Assembly (NCBI RefSeq): GCF_043951865.1
Contig: NZ_JBINJF010000031.1
Span: forward strand, 1-48,551
Source of the DNA: JAMQKA01 sp043951865
GTDB lineage: Bacteria > Bacteroidota > Rhodothermia > Balneolales > Balneolaceae
Direction: 5' to 3'
DNA: 48,551 bases
The notes beneath the pieces are model-generated. The model saw nothing but the letters and a program-made list of their open reading frames with translations, was not told the origin of the DNA and ran no database searches. Within the stretch, counting starts at the first letter, position 1. The number at the start of each line of letters is the position of its first letter. Positions 8,759-17,250 of the stretch are shown in pieces. Position numbers and translations under genes: made by a program.

Positions 8759-8912
8759 AATATTGCTCCGTGGGGTTTCCAGGGTTTAAATTAGGGGACT
8801 TCCGTATCACTCTTCCCTGTTCGTTGTTGACTCATTTAAAAAAATGAACACTTCATCCACTGACCCAATTAGCTATTGGTGTTTAAATAGCCTGTTACAA
8901 AGGATGCCCGAA

Positions 8913-9224
8913 TTATGCTGATTCTTCAACGTTCAGCGAATACGCGTGCAGTGGATTCTGCTTTTCGGCACCGGTTTCCCTGTTGTAGGCTTTGACTTCT
9001 TCGAGCACGCGCTCTACGCAGGCTCCATCCTGTATCGAAAAGAACAGCGTGGAGTACACGCCGTGATCGTCGCCGGCAAACCAGTTTGTGATGTCCGGCT
9101 GGTACTCGTCCGTTCGGAACCCGTGCACATTCGTTTCACTGTAAATGGGTACCTTTTGTCGGGCTAAAATCTTGCGTACGTCATCGGTGTATTCTTCGAT
9201 GCTGAGTATGATTAGTAATTTCAT
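8913..9224 (-). CDS. PII-like small protein linked to RND efflux
   Basis: 103-residue protein starting MKLLIILSIEEYTDDVRKIL, with a ferredoxin-like PII/DUF3240-type pattern of alternating strands and helices. The ATG at 9224 is chosen because the longer frame from 9284 adds 20 non-conserved residues. It begins 76 bases after the RND pump gene on the same strand. Small PII-like proteins often sit next to heavy-metal RND pumps and are thought to tune them, but ligand and partner are unknown here. The fold assignment rests on pattern and context, not on a motif. Confidence 0.6.
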   Translation of the reverse strand: MKLLIILSIEEYTDDVRKILARQKVPIYSETNVHGFRTDEYQPDITNWFAGDDHGVYSTLFFSIQDGACVERVLEEVKAYNRETGAEKQNPLHAYSLNVEESA

Positions 9225-9300
9225 AGTATTCGTTTTTTGATTTAGTGATAGATCGCGGCCGGAATCACAATCCAACCCGGCCACGATATATCTGCTCGCC

Positions 9301-12300
9301 TTATGCGTTCTTTTCTTTCAGCTCCTTAACCTTGTTTTCCACCATATAAAAGATCAGCGGAATCATTAATAACGTTAACGCCGTAGAGGCAACAGCACCG
9401 CCCATCAGCGAGATGGCCAATCCCTGGAATATCGGGTCAAACAGGATGACCACGGCACCAATAACAACGGTACCGGCTGTCAGCAGAATCGGCATGCTGC
9501 GTACCGCACCCGCTTCGATCACGGCCTGTTTTAGCGATTCGCCGTCGTCGATCCGTATGTTGATAAAGTCGATCAGCAATACCGAGTTGCGCACCATGAT
9601 GCCGGCCAGGGCAATCATCCCGATCATCGAGGTTGCCGTAAAGAAGGCGCCCAGTACCCAGTGGCCCACGAGAATACCGATCAACGAAAGCGGGATGGCG
9701 ATCATCATAATGATGGGCACCTTGAAATCCTGGAACCAGCCGATAATCAGCATGTAAATAATCACCAGCACAACGGCAAAGGCGATACCCAGGTCACGGA
9801 ACACTTCGTAGGTAATCTGCCATTCGCCGTCCCACTTCAGGGTATAGTCATCCGTCATAAAAGGTTGTCCGGCAAATATTTGCGCCAAGTTGTACCCCGC
9901 AGGCATTTCTATATTATCGATCTCGTCACCGGTATCCAGCAGGGCGTACACCGGGCTCTCAATTTCGCCGGCCACCTCTGCCAGCACGTAGGTTACGCGC
10001 CGCTGGTTTTTGCGGTGGATGCTCGACTCAAGCGTATCTTCGCGCACGGTCACCAGGTCCGAAACCGGAATCATCTGTCCCGATGCCGACTGCATGTACA
10101 ACTGTTTCAGCTTTTCCACATCCGAGCGATCCGCTTTCGGCAGCTTTACGACGATTGGCACGTCATTGAGTTCCTTTTCGTCATAAATACGCGACACAGT
10201 TTGACCACTCAGCGCCATCGTCACTGTTCTTACGACCTGGCCGGAGGTAATTCCCGACATCATCGCTTTTTCGGTATTTATATCCAGCTTGTACTTGGTC
10301 TGAGGTGCTTCCTTCATCCAGTCCACATCCACAATACCGGCCGTCTGTTCAAAGATATCTTTGACTTCCTTGCCTACGCGCTCTTGTTCATCCGTATCTG
10401 GTCCATATACCTCTGCGACTATGGTGGACTGAACGGGCGGTCCGGGCGGGACCTCCACAACTTTTACGTTGGCGTCATATTTTTCGCCCACTTTCTGTAC
10501 AACCGGGCGTATGCGTTTTGCAATCGCGTGACTTTGATCGCTGCGTTTGCCCTTGTCTACCAAATTGACCTGCACGTCAGCCACATTTGCTCCGGAGCGC
10601 AGATCGTAGTGACGAACCAGCCCGTTAAAGTTTATGGGAGCATTCGTGCCCGCATAAATTTGATAATCCTTAATTTCGGGGACTCCCTTCAGGCTCAGTC
10701 CCACCTCGCGAGCCACCGCATTGGTCCGCTCCAGCGTGGTCCCTTCCGGCATATCGATGATCAGCTGCACCTCATTTTTATTATCAAAGGGAAGCATTTT
10801 GACCTCTACCGCGCGGAAGTAAAACAGCAGGGTGGACCCCAGCAGCAATACCGTTACACTGACAATAAAAGTCCAGCGCATGGCAACACTTTCGAGCAGG
10901 GGCGTCATTGCACGCTCATACCATTTGTAGATGACCGTTTCTTTAAGATCATAGCTCGGCTCTTCTCCATTGTTGTCTTTCTTGTTGCCGTGCGGCAGCA
11001 AAATATAGGCCAGCCAGGGCGTAATAATCAGGGCCACTATCAGCGAGAAGATCATCGCCAGGGAGGCACCAATGGGCATCGGACTCATATACGGTCCCAT
11101 CAATCCCGATACGAAAGCCATCGGCAGCACCGCCGAAATAACGGTAAACGTTGCCAGAATGGTCGGGTTGCCCACTTCACTTATGGAAGCGATTGCCGCC
11201 TGTTTAAGCGGGAGCTTTTTCATCTTGAAATGCCGGTGCATGTTTTCGGCGATAATAATCGAGTCATCCACCACAATTCCCGTCACAAAGACCAGCGCAA
11301 ACAGCGTAATGCGGTTCAGCGTATAGCCGAACATGTAGTACAGAAAGAGGGTGAGCGCGAAGGTTACCGGCACCGACAAAAAGACCACCAGTCCGCCGCG
11401 CCAGCCCAGCGCCAGCGCCACCACAAACGTTACCGCCAGGATGGCAACCAGCAAGTGCTCAAGGAGGGAGAATACCTTGGCTGAAGCCGTCTCCCCGTAA
11501 TTTCGGGTGGTTGTTACATGTACATCAGAGGGGATCAGGCTCCCGTCCAGTTTATCTACTTTATTTTCGATCTGTTCGGCAATCGCCATGGCATCAGCGC
11601 CCGACCGCTTGGCAACCGATATGGTCACTGCGGGATACGATTCTCCCACATTCAACCCGGTCTCTTCCGCCATCTGGTTACCCACCCCAAACGAGACGTA
11701 CTCGGAAGGCTCTTCCGGTCCGTCTCGAATCTCGGCAATACTGTGCAGGTAGATGGGATCCCCATTTTGAACATCCACAACGATATTTCGAACCTCTTCG
11801 GCAGTTCGGAAGAAGTCGCCCGTATCAACCAGGTATTCCGTATCGTTTTTGCTGTAGGATCCCGACGACAACTCCCGGTTGGCCACCTGGATTTGTCCGG
11901 CGACCTTCAGCGGATCGATGCCGTAGGAGGCCATCTTGTGTTTATCCAGGCTTACCGACACCTGTCGCGTTCGGCCCCCGTGGATACCAGTTTGAGCGAC
12001 ATCTTCGATCTGTTTGATATCCAGCGAAAGTTCATCAGCCATGCGCCGCAGGTCAAAATCGCTGTATGCATCGCTCCACAGCGTCAGGGTCATTATCGGC
12101 ACATCATCGATCGACCTCGTTTTCACCATGGGTTGGGTCGCCCCCTCGGGAAACCGGTCCATGTTCTTCATGATCTCATTGTAGAGCCGCACCAGGCTCC
12201 GCTCTACATCCTCCCCGACGTAGAAACGGGCCGAGACCATCGCCTGGTCGGGCATGGAGGTTGAATACACGTATTCAACCCCTTCAATGTTGGAGAGCAT

Positions 12301-12522
12301 TTTCTCCATGGGGATTGAGATCCGTTTCTCCACCTCTTCAGGCGTTGCCCCGGGGTATCCTATAAAAATATCCGCCATGGGCACATCAATCTGGGGCTCC
12401 TCTTCGCGCGGCGTCAGATATGTTCCATAAAATCCGAGCGCCAGAAACACGATCATCAGCAAGGGGGTCAGCTTTGAATCGATGAAGCCCTGCGCAACTT
12501 TACCTGCAATTCCGGTTTTCAT
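9301..12522 (-). CDS. RND efflux transporter, inner-membrane pump (AcrB/HAE1-like)
   Basis: 1073-residue proton-driven pump. It has a first transmembrane helix (about 18-36), a large periplasmic porter loop, a helix bundle at about 345-520, a second periplasmic loop and a final bundle. Key visible features are the paired acidic residues in helix 4 (GIVVDDSIIIAEN), which carry protons in this family, and GIMVRNSVLLIDF in helix 10. Here Arg occupies the place of the proton-relay Lys seen in AcrB. It is the third gene of a TolC-adaptor-pump operon, 24 bases after the adaptor, with a PII-like gene downstream. The substrate is not evident; heavy metals or hydrophobic compounds are both possible. 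Confidence 0.95.
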   Translation of the reverse strand: MKTGIAGKVAQGFIDSKLTPLLMIVFLALGFYGTYLTPREEEPQIDVPMADIFIGYPGATPEEVEKRISIPMEKMLSNIEGVEYVYSTSMPDQAMVSARFYVGEDVERSLVRLYNEIMKNMDRFPEGATQPMVKTRSIDDVPIMTLTLWSDAYSDFDLRRMADELSLDIKQIEDVAQTGIHGGRTRQVSVSLDKHKMASYGIDPLKVAGQIQVANRELSSGSYSKNDTEYLVDTGDFFRTAEEVRNIVVDVQNGDPIYLHSIAEIRDGPEEPSEYVSFGVGNQMAEETGLNVGESYPAVTISVAKRSGADAMAIAEQIENKVDKLDGSLIPSDVHVTTTRNYGETASAKVFSLLEHLLVAILAVTFVVALALGWRGGLVVFLSVPVTFALTLFLYYMFGYTLNRITLFALVFVTGIVVDDSIIIAENMHRHFKMKKLPLKQAAIASISEVGNPTILATFTVISAVLPMAFVSGLMGPYMSPMPIGASLAMIFSLIVALIITPWLAYILLPHGNKKDNNGEEPSYDLKETVIYKWYERAMTPLLESVAMRWTFIVSVTVLLLGSTLLFYFRAVEVKMLPFDNKNEVQLIIDMPEGTTLERTNAVAREVGLSLKGVPEIKDYQIYAGTNAPINFNGLVRHYDLRSGANVADVQVNLVDKGKRSDQSHAIAKRIRPVVQKVGEKYDANVKVVEVPPGPPVQSTIVAEVYGPDTDEQERVGKEVKDIFEQTAGIVDVDWMKEAPQTKYKLDINTEKAMMSGITSGQVVRTVTMALSGQTVSRIYDEKELNDVPIVVKLPKADRSDVEKLKQLYMQSASGQMIPVSDLVTVREDTLESSIHRKNQRRVTYVLAEVAGEIESPVYALLDTGDEIDNIEMPAGYNLAQIFAGQPFMTDDYTLKWDGEWQITYEVFRDLGIAFAVVLVIIYMLIIGWFQDFKVPIIMMIAIPLSLIGILVGHWVLGAFFTATSMIGMIALAGIMVRNSVLLIDFINIRIDDGESLKQAVIEAGAVRSMPILLTAGTVVIGAVVILFDPIFQGLAISLMGGAVASTALTLLMIPLIFYMVENKVKELKEKNA

Positions 12523-12546
12523 AATACGGTTGGTAAATAATTTCTG

Positions 12547-13617
12547 TTACTGTGTACTTACTTTTTGTCCCTCGGCCAACGGCTGATCTGCCGAAGCCAC
12601 AAATGCTTCGCCCGCCGTCAATCCGGACAGTACTTCAATGCCGTCACCATTTTCATCGCCGAGACGTACCCAGCGCAATACGATCTCAGAATCATCATTG
12701 AGGGTGTATAACCCGGTAAGCTGACCGCGCTCAATAAGGGCAGACTTCGGCACCACAATAACCTGGTCCTGCTGCGTTTTAAGGCTTACCTCGGCAAACA
12801 TGCCTGATTTTACCCCGGTTGCCTCCGGCAGCATCACTTCCACCGAAAACTGCCGGCTGCCGCGATTGCCGGCCTGGTTAATATTTTTCACTATACCCTG
12901 CCCCTCAGAATAGCCGGCCGCTTGTACATCTACCGAAACGGTATCATCAAGATGAAATAGTGATATTCTGCTTTCCGGAACCGTGACCTTCACCTTCATC
13001 ACATTTTCCTGTTCCACAGAAAGAATCGGCTGACCGGGGCTGGCGATGTCGCCCTGCGATGCCATTTTAGCGGTAACGTAGCCATTAAAAGGAGCTCTCA
13101 GCTGCGTGTAATCCAGCATATCCTCAATCTCCGCCAGGCGTCCTTCTAACGCAGCCACCCTCGCCTTGGCCATCTCGTACTGGGTGGAGATATCATCGAG
13201 CTCCTTCCTGGTGGCACTTTCCTGCTCATACAGGTTTTTAATCCGGTTGTAGTTGGTCTCGGTATTTTGAAGCGCCGCTTTGGCTTCCGACAAGCTTGAT
13301 TCCACCTGCCGTTTCTGCGCCATCACGTTGTCATCTTTGATACGCACCAGCAGGTCTCCATCCTGAACGTAATCCCCCTCTTCGACATCAAGTTGAGAGA
13401 TACGCCCCATAATTTTGGTACTCAAATGGACCGTTTGGTCGCTGCTTACCGTACCTGAAAAGCGGTGTGTCGAGCTGCTGTTTACAAACTCCGCCGTCTG
13501 TGTGGTCACTGAAATCGGTTTCGTTTGCTGCGAATCCGGCTGCTCCGAAGAGCTGCAGGCTGCGCCAGCCAGCGCAAGTACCGTAAATACCGTTATTAGT
13601 CTGCCTGATATATTCAT
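12547..13617 (-). CDS. RND efflux periplasmic adaptor (membrane fusion protein)
   Basis: Lipoprotein adaptor linking the RND pump to TolC. The ATG at 13617 gives a clean lipoprotein signal (MNISGRLITVFTVLALAGAAC, Cys21); an ATG at 13632 adds five residues and is also possible. A lipoyl half-motif LDVEEGDYVQDGDLLVRI is followed by a coiled-coil hairpin (about 85-145). Then comes the second lipoyl half (YTQLRAPFNGYVTAKMASQGDIASPGQPIL), a beta-barrel domain and a membrane-proximal domain. It lies between the TolC and pump genes. Confidence 0.94.
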   Translation of the reverse strand: MNISGRLITVFTVLALAGAACSSSEQPDSQQTKPISVTTQTAEFVNSSSTHRFSGTVSSDQTVHLSTKIMGRISQLDVEEGDYVQDGDLLVRIKDDNVMAQKRQVESSLSEAKAALQNTETNYNRIKNLYEQESATRKELDDISTQYEMAKARVAALEGRLAEIEDMLDYTQLRAPFNGYVTAKMASQGDIASPGQPILSVEQENVMKVKVTVPESRISLFHLDDTVSVDVQAAGYSEGQGIVKNINQAGNRGSRQFSVEVMLPEATGVKSGMFAEVSLKTQQDQVIVVPKSALIERGQLTGLYTLNDDSEIVLRWVRLGDENGDGIEVLSGLTAGEAFVASADQPLAEGQKVSTQ

Positions 13618-13671
13618 GATCTGCTCTTTCATTGTGCTGTTTATTTTGTGTTAAAATCGTTTTAAAACTGA

Positions 13672-15033
13672 TTAGTAAGGCATCTCTTTTTCCATGAGCA
13701 GCTCCAGCGCAGCCAAACTCAAATTGTATTGATACAGGGCATTCAGGCGCTTCATTTTGCTTTGCAACAGCTTGGTTTCCGCCTGGAGCAGATCCGTCGT
13801 TCTCTCGAGTCCCTCCCTGTATCGATTGTTGCGGATTCGAAAATCCTCCTCGGCCTGCTCTACCGAGGCTTCCGCAAACCGGAGCTGTTCCTGGGCCTGG
13901 TCAATTGATCGCTGCGCCTGCTGAATCTCCAGTTTGTTTTTAAAGCGATTGCTTTCGTAGGCCAGCTCAGCTTGCTTCAGTTCGGCTTTTGACTCCATCA
14001 CCCTGCCCACGTTTTTAAATCCGCTGAACAGGTCCCATCGAAGCGTGGCGCCCACCATGTAGCTGTTTCCCTGCATACCGAACGGCACCTGGTCATTAAA
14101 CTCGTAGCTGCCAAACAGATTCAGGCTTGGGATGAAGTTGAATTTTGAGGCCCGGAGCATCTCCTCCGCTGCCGCTTTTCGACTCTCCAACGCATCCAAC
14201 CGTGAATTACGGGCATTTTTCGGATTAACCATGTTATCGGCAATACCGGGACGCATACGCAGGCTGTCGGTAGCTACAATGGTTATTTCCTCATCAATAT
14301 TCAGCAGATATCGCAAGTTATCCTGTACGGTTTGCAGCTGATCGTTGGTCTCCGACAGCCGGCTTTCAAGCTCCAGCACCCGCACTTGAGCAGCCAGGTA
14401 ATCGGCCCTGTTGATCATATCCTGCTCGTAATAATTTTTTGACTGCCGCTCATTTTCACGAGCCGTCTCCAGCGATTTACGGATCACCTCCAACTGGTTT
14501 TCCATCAGCTGCAGCTGGTAATAGGTCTCCTTGACTTGGTAGCGCGCGTGTTGGAGCGTTCCCTCAAGCTGCTCCCTCGCTGCCTCGAGCTGCTTTTTGA
14601 CGGCGCGCCGCTGGAAAATCGCATCCGCATTAAAAACCGGCTGCCTTGCCTGGAATTTGGTGGTAAAATTGTCGTAGGAATCGGGATCGTTTAAGCGCGG
14701 GGGATTAAAATCAGATTGTGTTACGGCCTCCTGCTTCAACTTAAAACCGAATACGTTCAGCGGATCATTGGTGGATATGCCCGTCTCTTCGACAGAAAGC
14801 TGCGGAAGAAATGTGGCATTGGTCTGGCGGTACTGTCCCCGAACCTTTTCGACATCATACTCGGCCTGCCTGATGCGAAAATTTTCCTCCCCGGTCCGCT
14901 CAATGGCTTCCTCGAGTGAAAGAAACAGGGGTTCTTTTTCGGACGGGATATCCTGTGCCGAAGCATACAACGGCAGCAGTAACATCATCAGAAGAAGATA
15001 TACTCCCGGTACATATGAATGGGTTGAATTCAT
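13672..15033 (-). CDS. TolC-family outer-membrane efflux protein
   Basis: 453-residue outer-membrane channel. A signal peptide (MNSTHSYVPGVYLLLMMLLL, cut after YASA) is followed by two long heptad-rich helical hairpins typical of OEP repeats, for instance QYRQTNATFLPQLSVEETGI and EEDFRIRNNRYREGLERTTD. It is the first gene of the efflux operon. The 150-base upstream region contains CAGTACCGTAC (15127-15137), an 11-mer also found upstream of the AhpD-like gene at 24045, so the operon may be under a shared repressor. Confidence 0.93.
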   Translation of the reverse strand: MNSTHSYVPGVYLLLMMLLLPLYASAQDIPSEKEPLFLSLEEAIERTGEENFRIRQAEYDVEKVRGQYRQTNATFLPQLSVEETGISTNDPLNVFGFKLKQEAVTQSDFNPPRLNDPDSYDNFTTKFQARQPVFNADAIFQRRAVKKQLEAAREQLEGTLQHARYQVKETYYQLQLMENQLEVIRKSLETARENERQSKNYYEQDMINRADYLAAQVRVLELESRLSETNDQLQTVQDNLRYLLNIDEEITIVATDSLRMRPGIADNMVNPKNARNSRLDALESRKAAAEEMLRASKFNFIPSLNLFGSYEFNDQVPFGMQGNSYMVGATLRWDLFSGFKNVGRVMESKAELKQAELAYESNRFKNKLEIQQAQRSIDQAQEQLRFAEASVEQAEEDFRIRNNRYREGLERTTDLLQAETKLLQSKMKRLNALYQYNLSLAALELLMEKEMPY

Positions 15034-15126
15034 TTTCAGGTATTAATTTAAGTTGTTATGGAGGTTATATTCCTGTCGGCTCTGTGATCATCTCTTTTTT
15101 ACTCCGGTTCGCATGTTTCCATTATG

Positions 15127-15140
15127 CAGTACCGTACCAT
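15127..15140. promoter_or_regulatory. Possible regulator site upstream of efflux operon
   Basis: CAGTACCGTACCAT lies about 95 bases before the TolC start. The 11-mer CAGTACCGTAC is repeated at 23968-23978, where it forms part of a perfect 12-bp palindrome. The GTACCGTAC core resembles sites of TetR-type repressors. Identification is weak because this copy is not fully symmetric. Confidence 0.35.
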
Positions 15141-15183
15141 TTGGCAAGAGCTTGACAGTGTCATATTGTGATCGGTTTGGGGA

Positions 15184-16338
15184 TTAGAAATTTTTCAGGA
15201 ACCAGGCCTTTTCTGTGAGTACTTTCTCCCAGTGGCGGATCATGCTGGAGGTTTTGATTTTCAGCTCTTCAGCATTGAAGTCGCCGTCAACTTTGCTGGC
15301 CTTGTCTCCCTGGTCCAGGATGTAGGAACCTTTTGGCTCAAACATTTTATTGGGTTGCTTGCCGCGTAACATGCGGGCAATGTTGTGGGCAACCGTATCC
15401 GCCTGATATTGGGCGAATACGCCGGCTTTCGGCAGTGTTTTCCCGTCGCCGACCGGGAGAGAGATGATGTCGCCTATCGCGAATACATTATCATGGGTCG
15501 TCTGCAAAGTCTGCTCATCCACTTCCACCCACCCGGATGTTCCGGTCAGTCCCGCCTCCCGTATGAGATCCGGGGCGGTGTGTTTGGGAGTGAAGGCCAG
15601 CAGATCGAATGCCGCTTTTACATTTTTATTCTCAGGCCTTGAAAACGTCAGGCTGTTTTTCTCAGCCGTAATCAATGTATGCTCCGGCTTGTAGTGGATC
15701 TCTTTCTCTTCCATTAGTCGGCGAACCTTGCCGGATATTTCTTCGCTGGCAAAATCCATGGGACCGGTTTCCGGGGTATAGAGGGTGATCCCGGTTTTCT
15801 GGCGGATCTCTTTCTCCCGGATAAAATCATCGATAAGCAGTGCGGCTTCGTAGGGGGCCACCGGTGATTTGTGGGGCAGGGAAGAGACCACCACGGCGAT
15901 TTCCCCGCCTTCAAACTGTTGTAGATCCTCATAGAAAGAAGAGGCCCCGGCGGGGGTATAGAAGTTGTGGCCATATCGGCTGAGATTGTAAATATCCGTC
16001 AGCTTCGTTCCGAGAGAGATCACTGTATAATCCCCCCGGTATTCCGTGCCATTTGAGATTACCGCTCTGTTTTCGGGGTCGATCGATTGGATCTCTCCGT
16101 GGATAACTTCGATACCGCCGAGTTCGACGTCGGACAGATCCCCGTACACCTGTTTTTCTTCTCTTTTGCCCACCATCATCCATGTAAGGGAGGGAGCATA
16201 CAGGCTGCTCTTTTCCTTTTCAAAGACCAAAATCCGGGCCAGGTTAATACCATCTTCGTTACCAATTTTCCGGCTCAATTCCCTGGCCGTGCTGATTCCG
16301 CCTATTCCTCCACCCAAAACTAATATTGTCGGTTTCAT
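15184..16338 (-). CDS. Sulfide:quinone-reductase-like flavoprotein lacking cysteines
   Basis: 384-residue FAD/NAD(P)-type oxidoreductase. The N-terminus TILVLGGGIGGISTA is the FAD-binding Rossmann motif. FDLLAFTPKHTAPDLIREAG and VFAIGDIISLP are the second FAD contacts, typical of the sulfide:quinone reductase and flavocytochrome-c sulfide dehydrogenase group. The family's catalytic Cys in the 'KCPxAPYE' motif is Ser158 here (HKSPVAPYEAALL). The second Cys region reads GSYILDQG, and the whole protein contains no cysteine. It therefore should not perform sulfide oxidation by the known mechanism. Its start codon overlaps the stop of the ArsR-rhodanese gene (ATGA), so the two are translationally coupled. 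Confidence 0.88.
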   Translation of the reverse strand: MKPTILVLGGGIGGISTARELSRKIGNEDGINLARILVFEKEKSSLYAPSLTWMMVGKREEKQVYGDLSDVELGGIEVIHGEIQSIDPENRAVISNGTEYRGDYTVISLGTKLTDIYNLSRYGHNFYTPAGASSFYEDLQQFEGGEIAVVVSSLPHKSPVAPYEAALLIDDFIREKEIRQKTGITLYTPETGPMDFASEEISGKVRRLMEEKEIHYKPEHTLITAEKNSLTFSRPENKNVKAAFDLLAFTPKHTAPDLIREAGLTGTSGWVEVDEQTLQTTHDNVFAIGDIISLPVGDGKTLPKAGVFAQYQADTVAHNIARMLRGKQPNKMFEPKGSYILDQGDKASKVDGDFNAEELKIKTSSMIRHWEKVLTEKAWFLKNF

Positions 16339-17039
16339 AACGTTCTTTTTTTGCGTTGTTTATTGTGAATTTCCAGCCCCGGGTTGTCCGCGGGTTGATC
16401 GCTTGCTACCCAGTCGGCATACCCGCCCCCGAGCCGGGCGGCTTTAAACCCATGCTTTTGCAGGTATTTGACAGCTTCATCCGCCATCAGGCACAGCGGT
16501 CCCCTGCAGTACGCCACGATTTCCCGGTCCTCCGGCAGCTCTTTAATACGTTCACTCAGTTCTTTCTGCGGGTACGAAACGGCATCTTCAATATGCCCAT
16601 TCTCATACTCCTCCCTCGGTCTTACATCGATGAGATAGATCTCCTGCCGGTCCATCTTTTCACTGAGCTCAGTGCTGCTGATGGTTTTTAACCTGTTGCG
16701 GCGGTTTCGGTAGTCATTCAGCAGCTTGCTGATCTCCTCGTTTTGGGCAAACCCAAGCTTCCGTAATGCGCACCATGTTTCGAATACATGTTCGCCCGCC
16801 AGTTCATAGAACATGTACTTGCCCTCGCGTTGCGTGTTAACCAGTCCCGACTTTTTCAGGACCTGCAGATGCTGGGAGGCGTTAGCCACCGGCAAGTTTA
16901 TCTGCTCGGCAATGTACGCAACCGGGAATGACCCCTGGGCCAGCAAATCCAGGATTTCAAGCCTGTGGGCATTGCTCAGCGCTTTGGTGACCTGCGACAG
17001 TTTCTGGTACAAGGTTGTTTTGAATTTCCGTATGTCCAT
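16335..17039 (-). CDS. ArsR-family repressor fused to rhodanese domain
   Basis: Winged-helix regulator (about residues 1-95 from the ATG at 17039) with a C-terminal rhodanese domain. The DNA-binding part reads IAEQINLPVANASQHLQVLKKSG. The rhodanese loop is AYCRGPLC, with active-site Cys and a second Cys five residues later, and VSYPQKEL and GGGYADW are also conserved. The start at 17039 (MDIRKFKTTLYQKLSQ) fits the family; the ATG at 17061-17063 lies inside an inverted repeat that looks like its own operator. Fusions of this kind are thought to sense metalloid or sulfur species. It is the first gene of an operon with the flavoprotein and probably represses itself. Confidence 0.9.
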   Translation of the reverse strand: MDIRKFKTTLYQKLSQVTKALSNAHRLEILDLLAQGSFPVAYIAEQINLPVANASQHLQVLKKSGLVNTQREGKYMFYELAGEHVFETWCALRKLGFAQNEEISKLLNDYRNRRNRLKTISSTELSEKMDRQEIYLIDVRPREEYENGHIEDAVSYPQKELSERIKELPEDREIVAYCRGPLCLMADEAVKYLQKHGFKAARLGGGYADWVASDQPADNPGLEIHNKQRKKRTL

Positions 17040-17061
17040 ATGCTGGGTTGAAATCTTTGTC

Positions 17062-17126
17062 ATTCAATAATTTCGTTGAATGAATAGTACGGCAAAAAAA
17101 TAATACATTCAACATTTTTATTGAAT
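17062..17126. promoter_or_regulatory. Two identical operator half-site pairs for the ArsR-type regulator
   Basis: ATTCAA-N8-TTGAAT occurs at 17062-17081 and again at 17107-17126, both followed by GAAT. Their centres are 45 bases apart, about four helical turns. They lie immediately upstream of the ArsR-rhodanese gene on either side of an AT-rich stretch that probably holds the promoter. Twelve-two-type inverted repeats with AT-rich arms are usual for ArsR proteins, so autoregulation is the simplest reading. Confidence 0.75.
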
Positions 17127-17250
17127 GAATATCGGGTTTCAACTGGTGTCCCGAAACTAGCGTGCGGAAAAGCCCTCTAAAAGAACCCGAGATCGAGATA
17201 TCGCCTTTTGTGACCTTGTCCGAGGAGCCAGGAGTATAATTGATGCCTGT

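Noticed and set aside
9661..11484. 607-codon plus-strand open frame
   Set aside because: It is antisense to the RND pump gene, has unlikely His/Gln/Arg-rich composition and no start context; the pump protein on the other strand is fully conserved.
11511..12264. Two overlapping plus-strand open frames
   Set aside because: Both are shadows of the RND pump gene with low-complexity Arg/Pro-rich translations.
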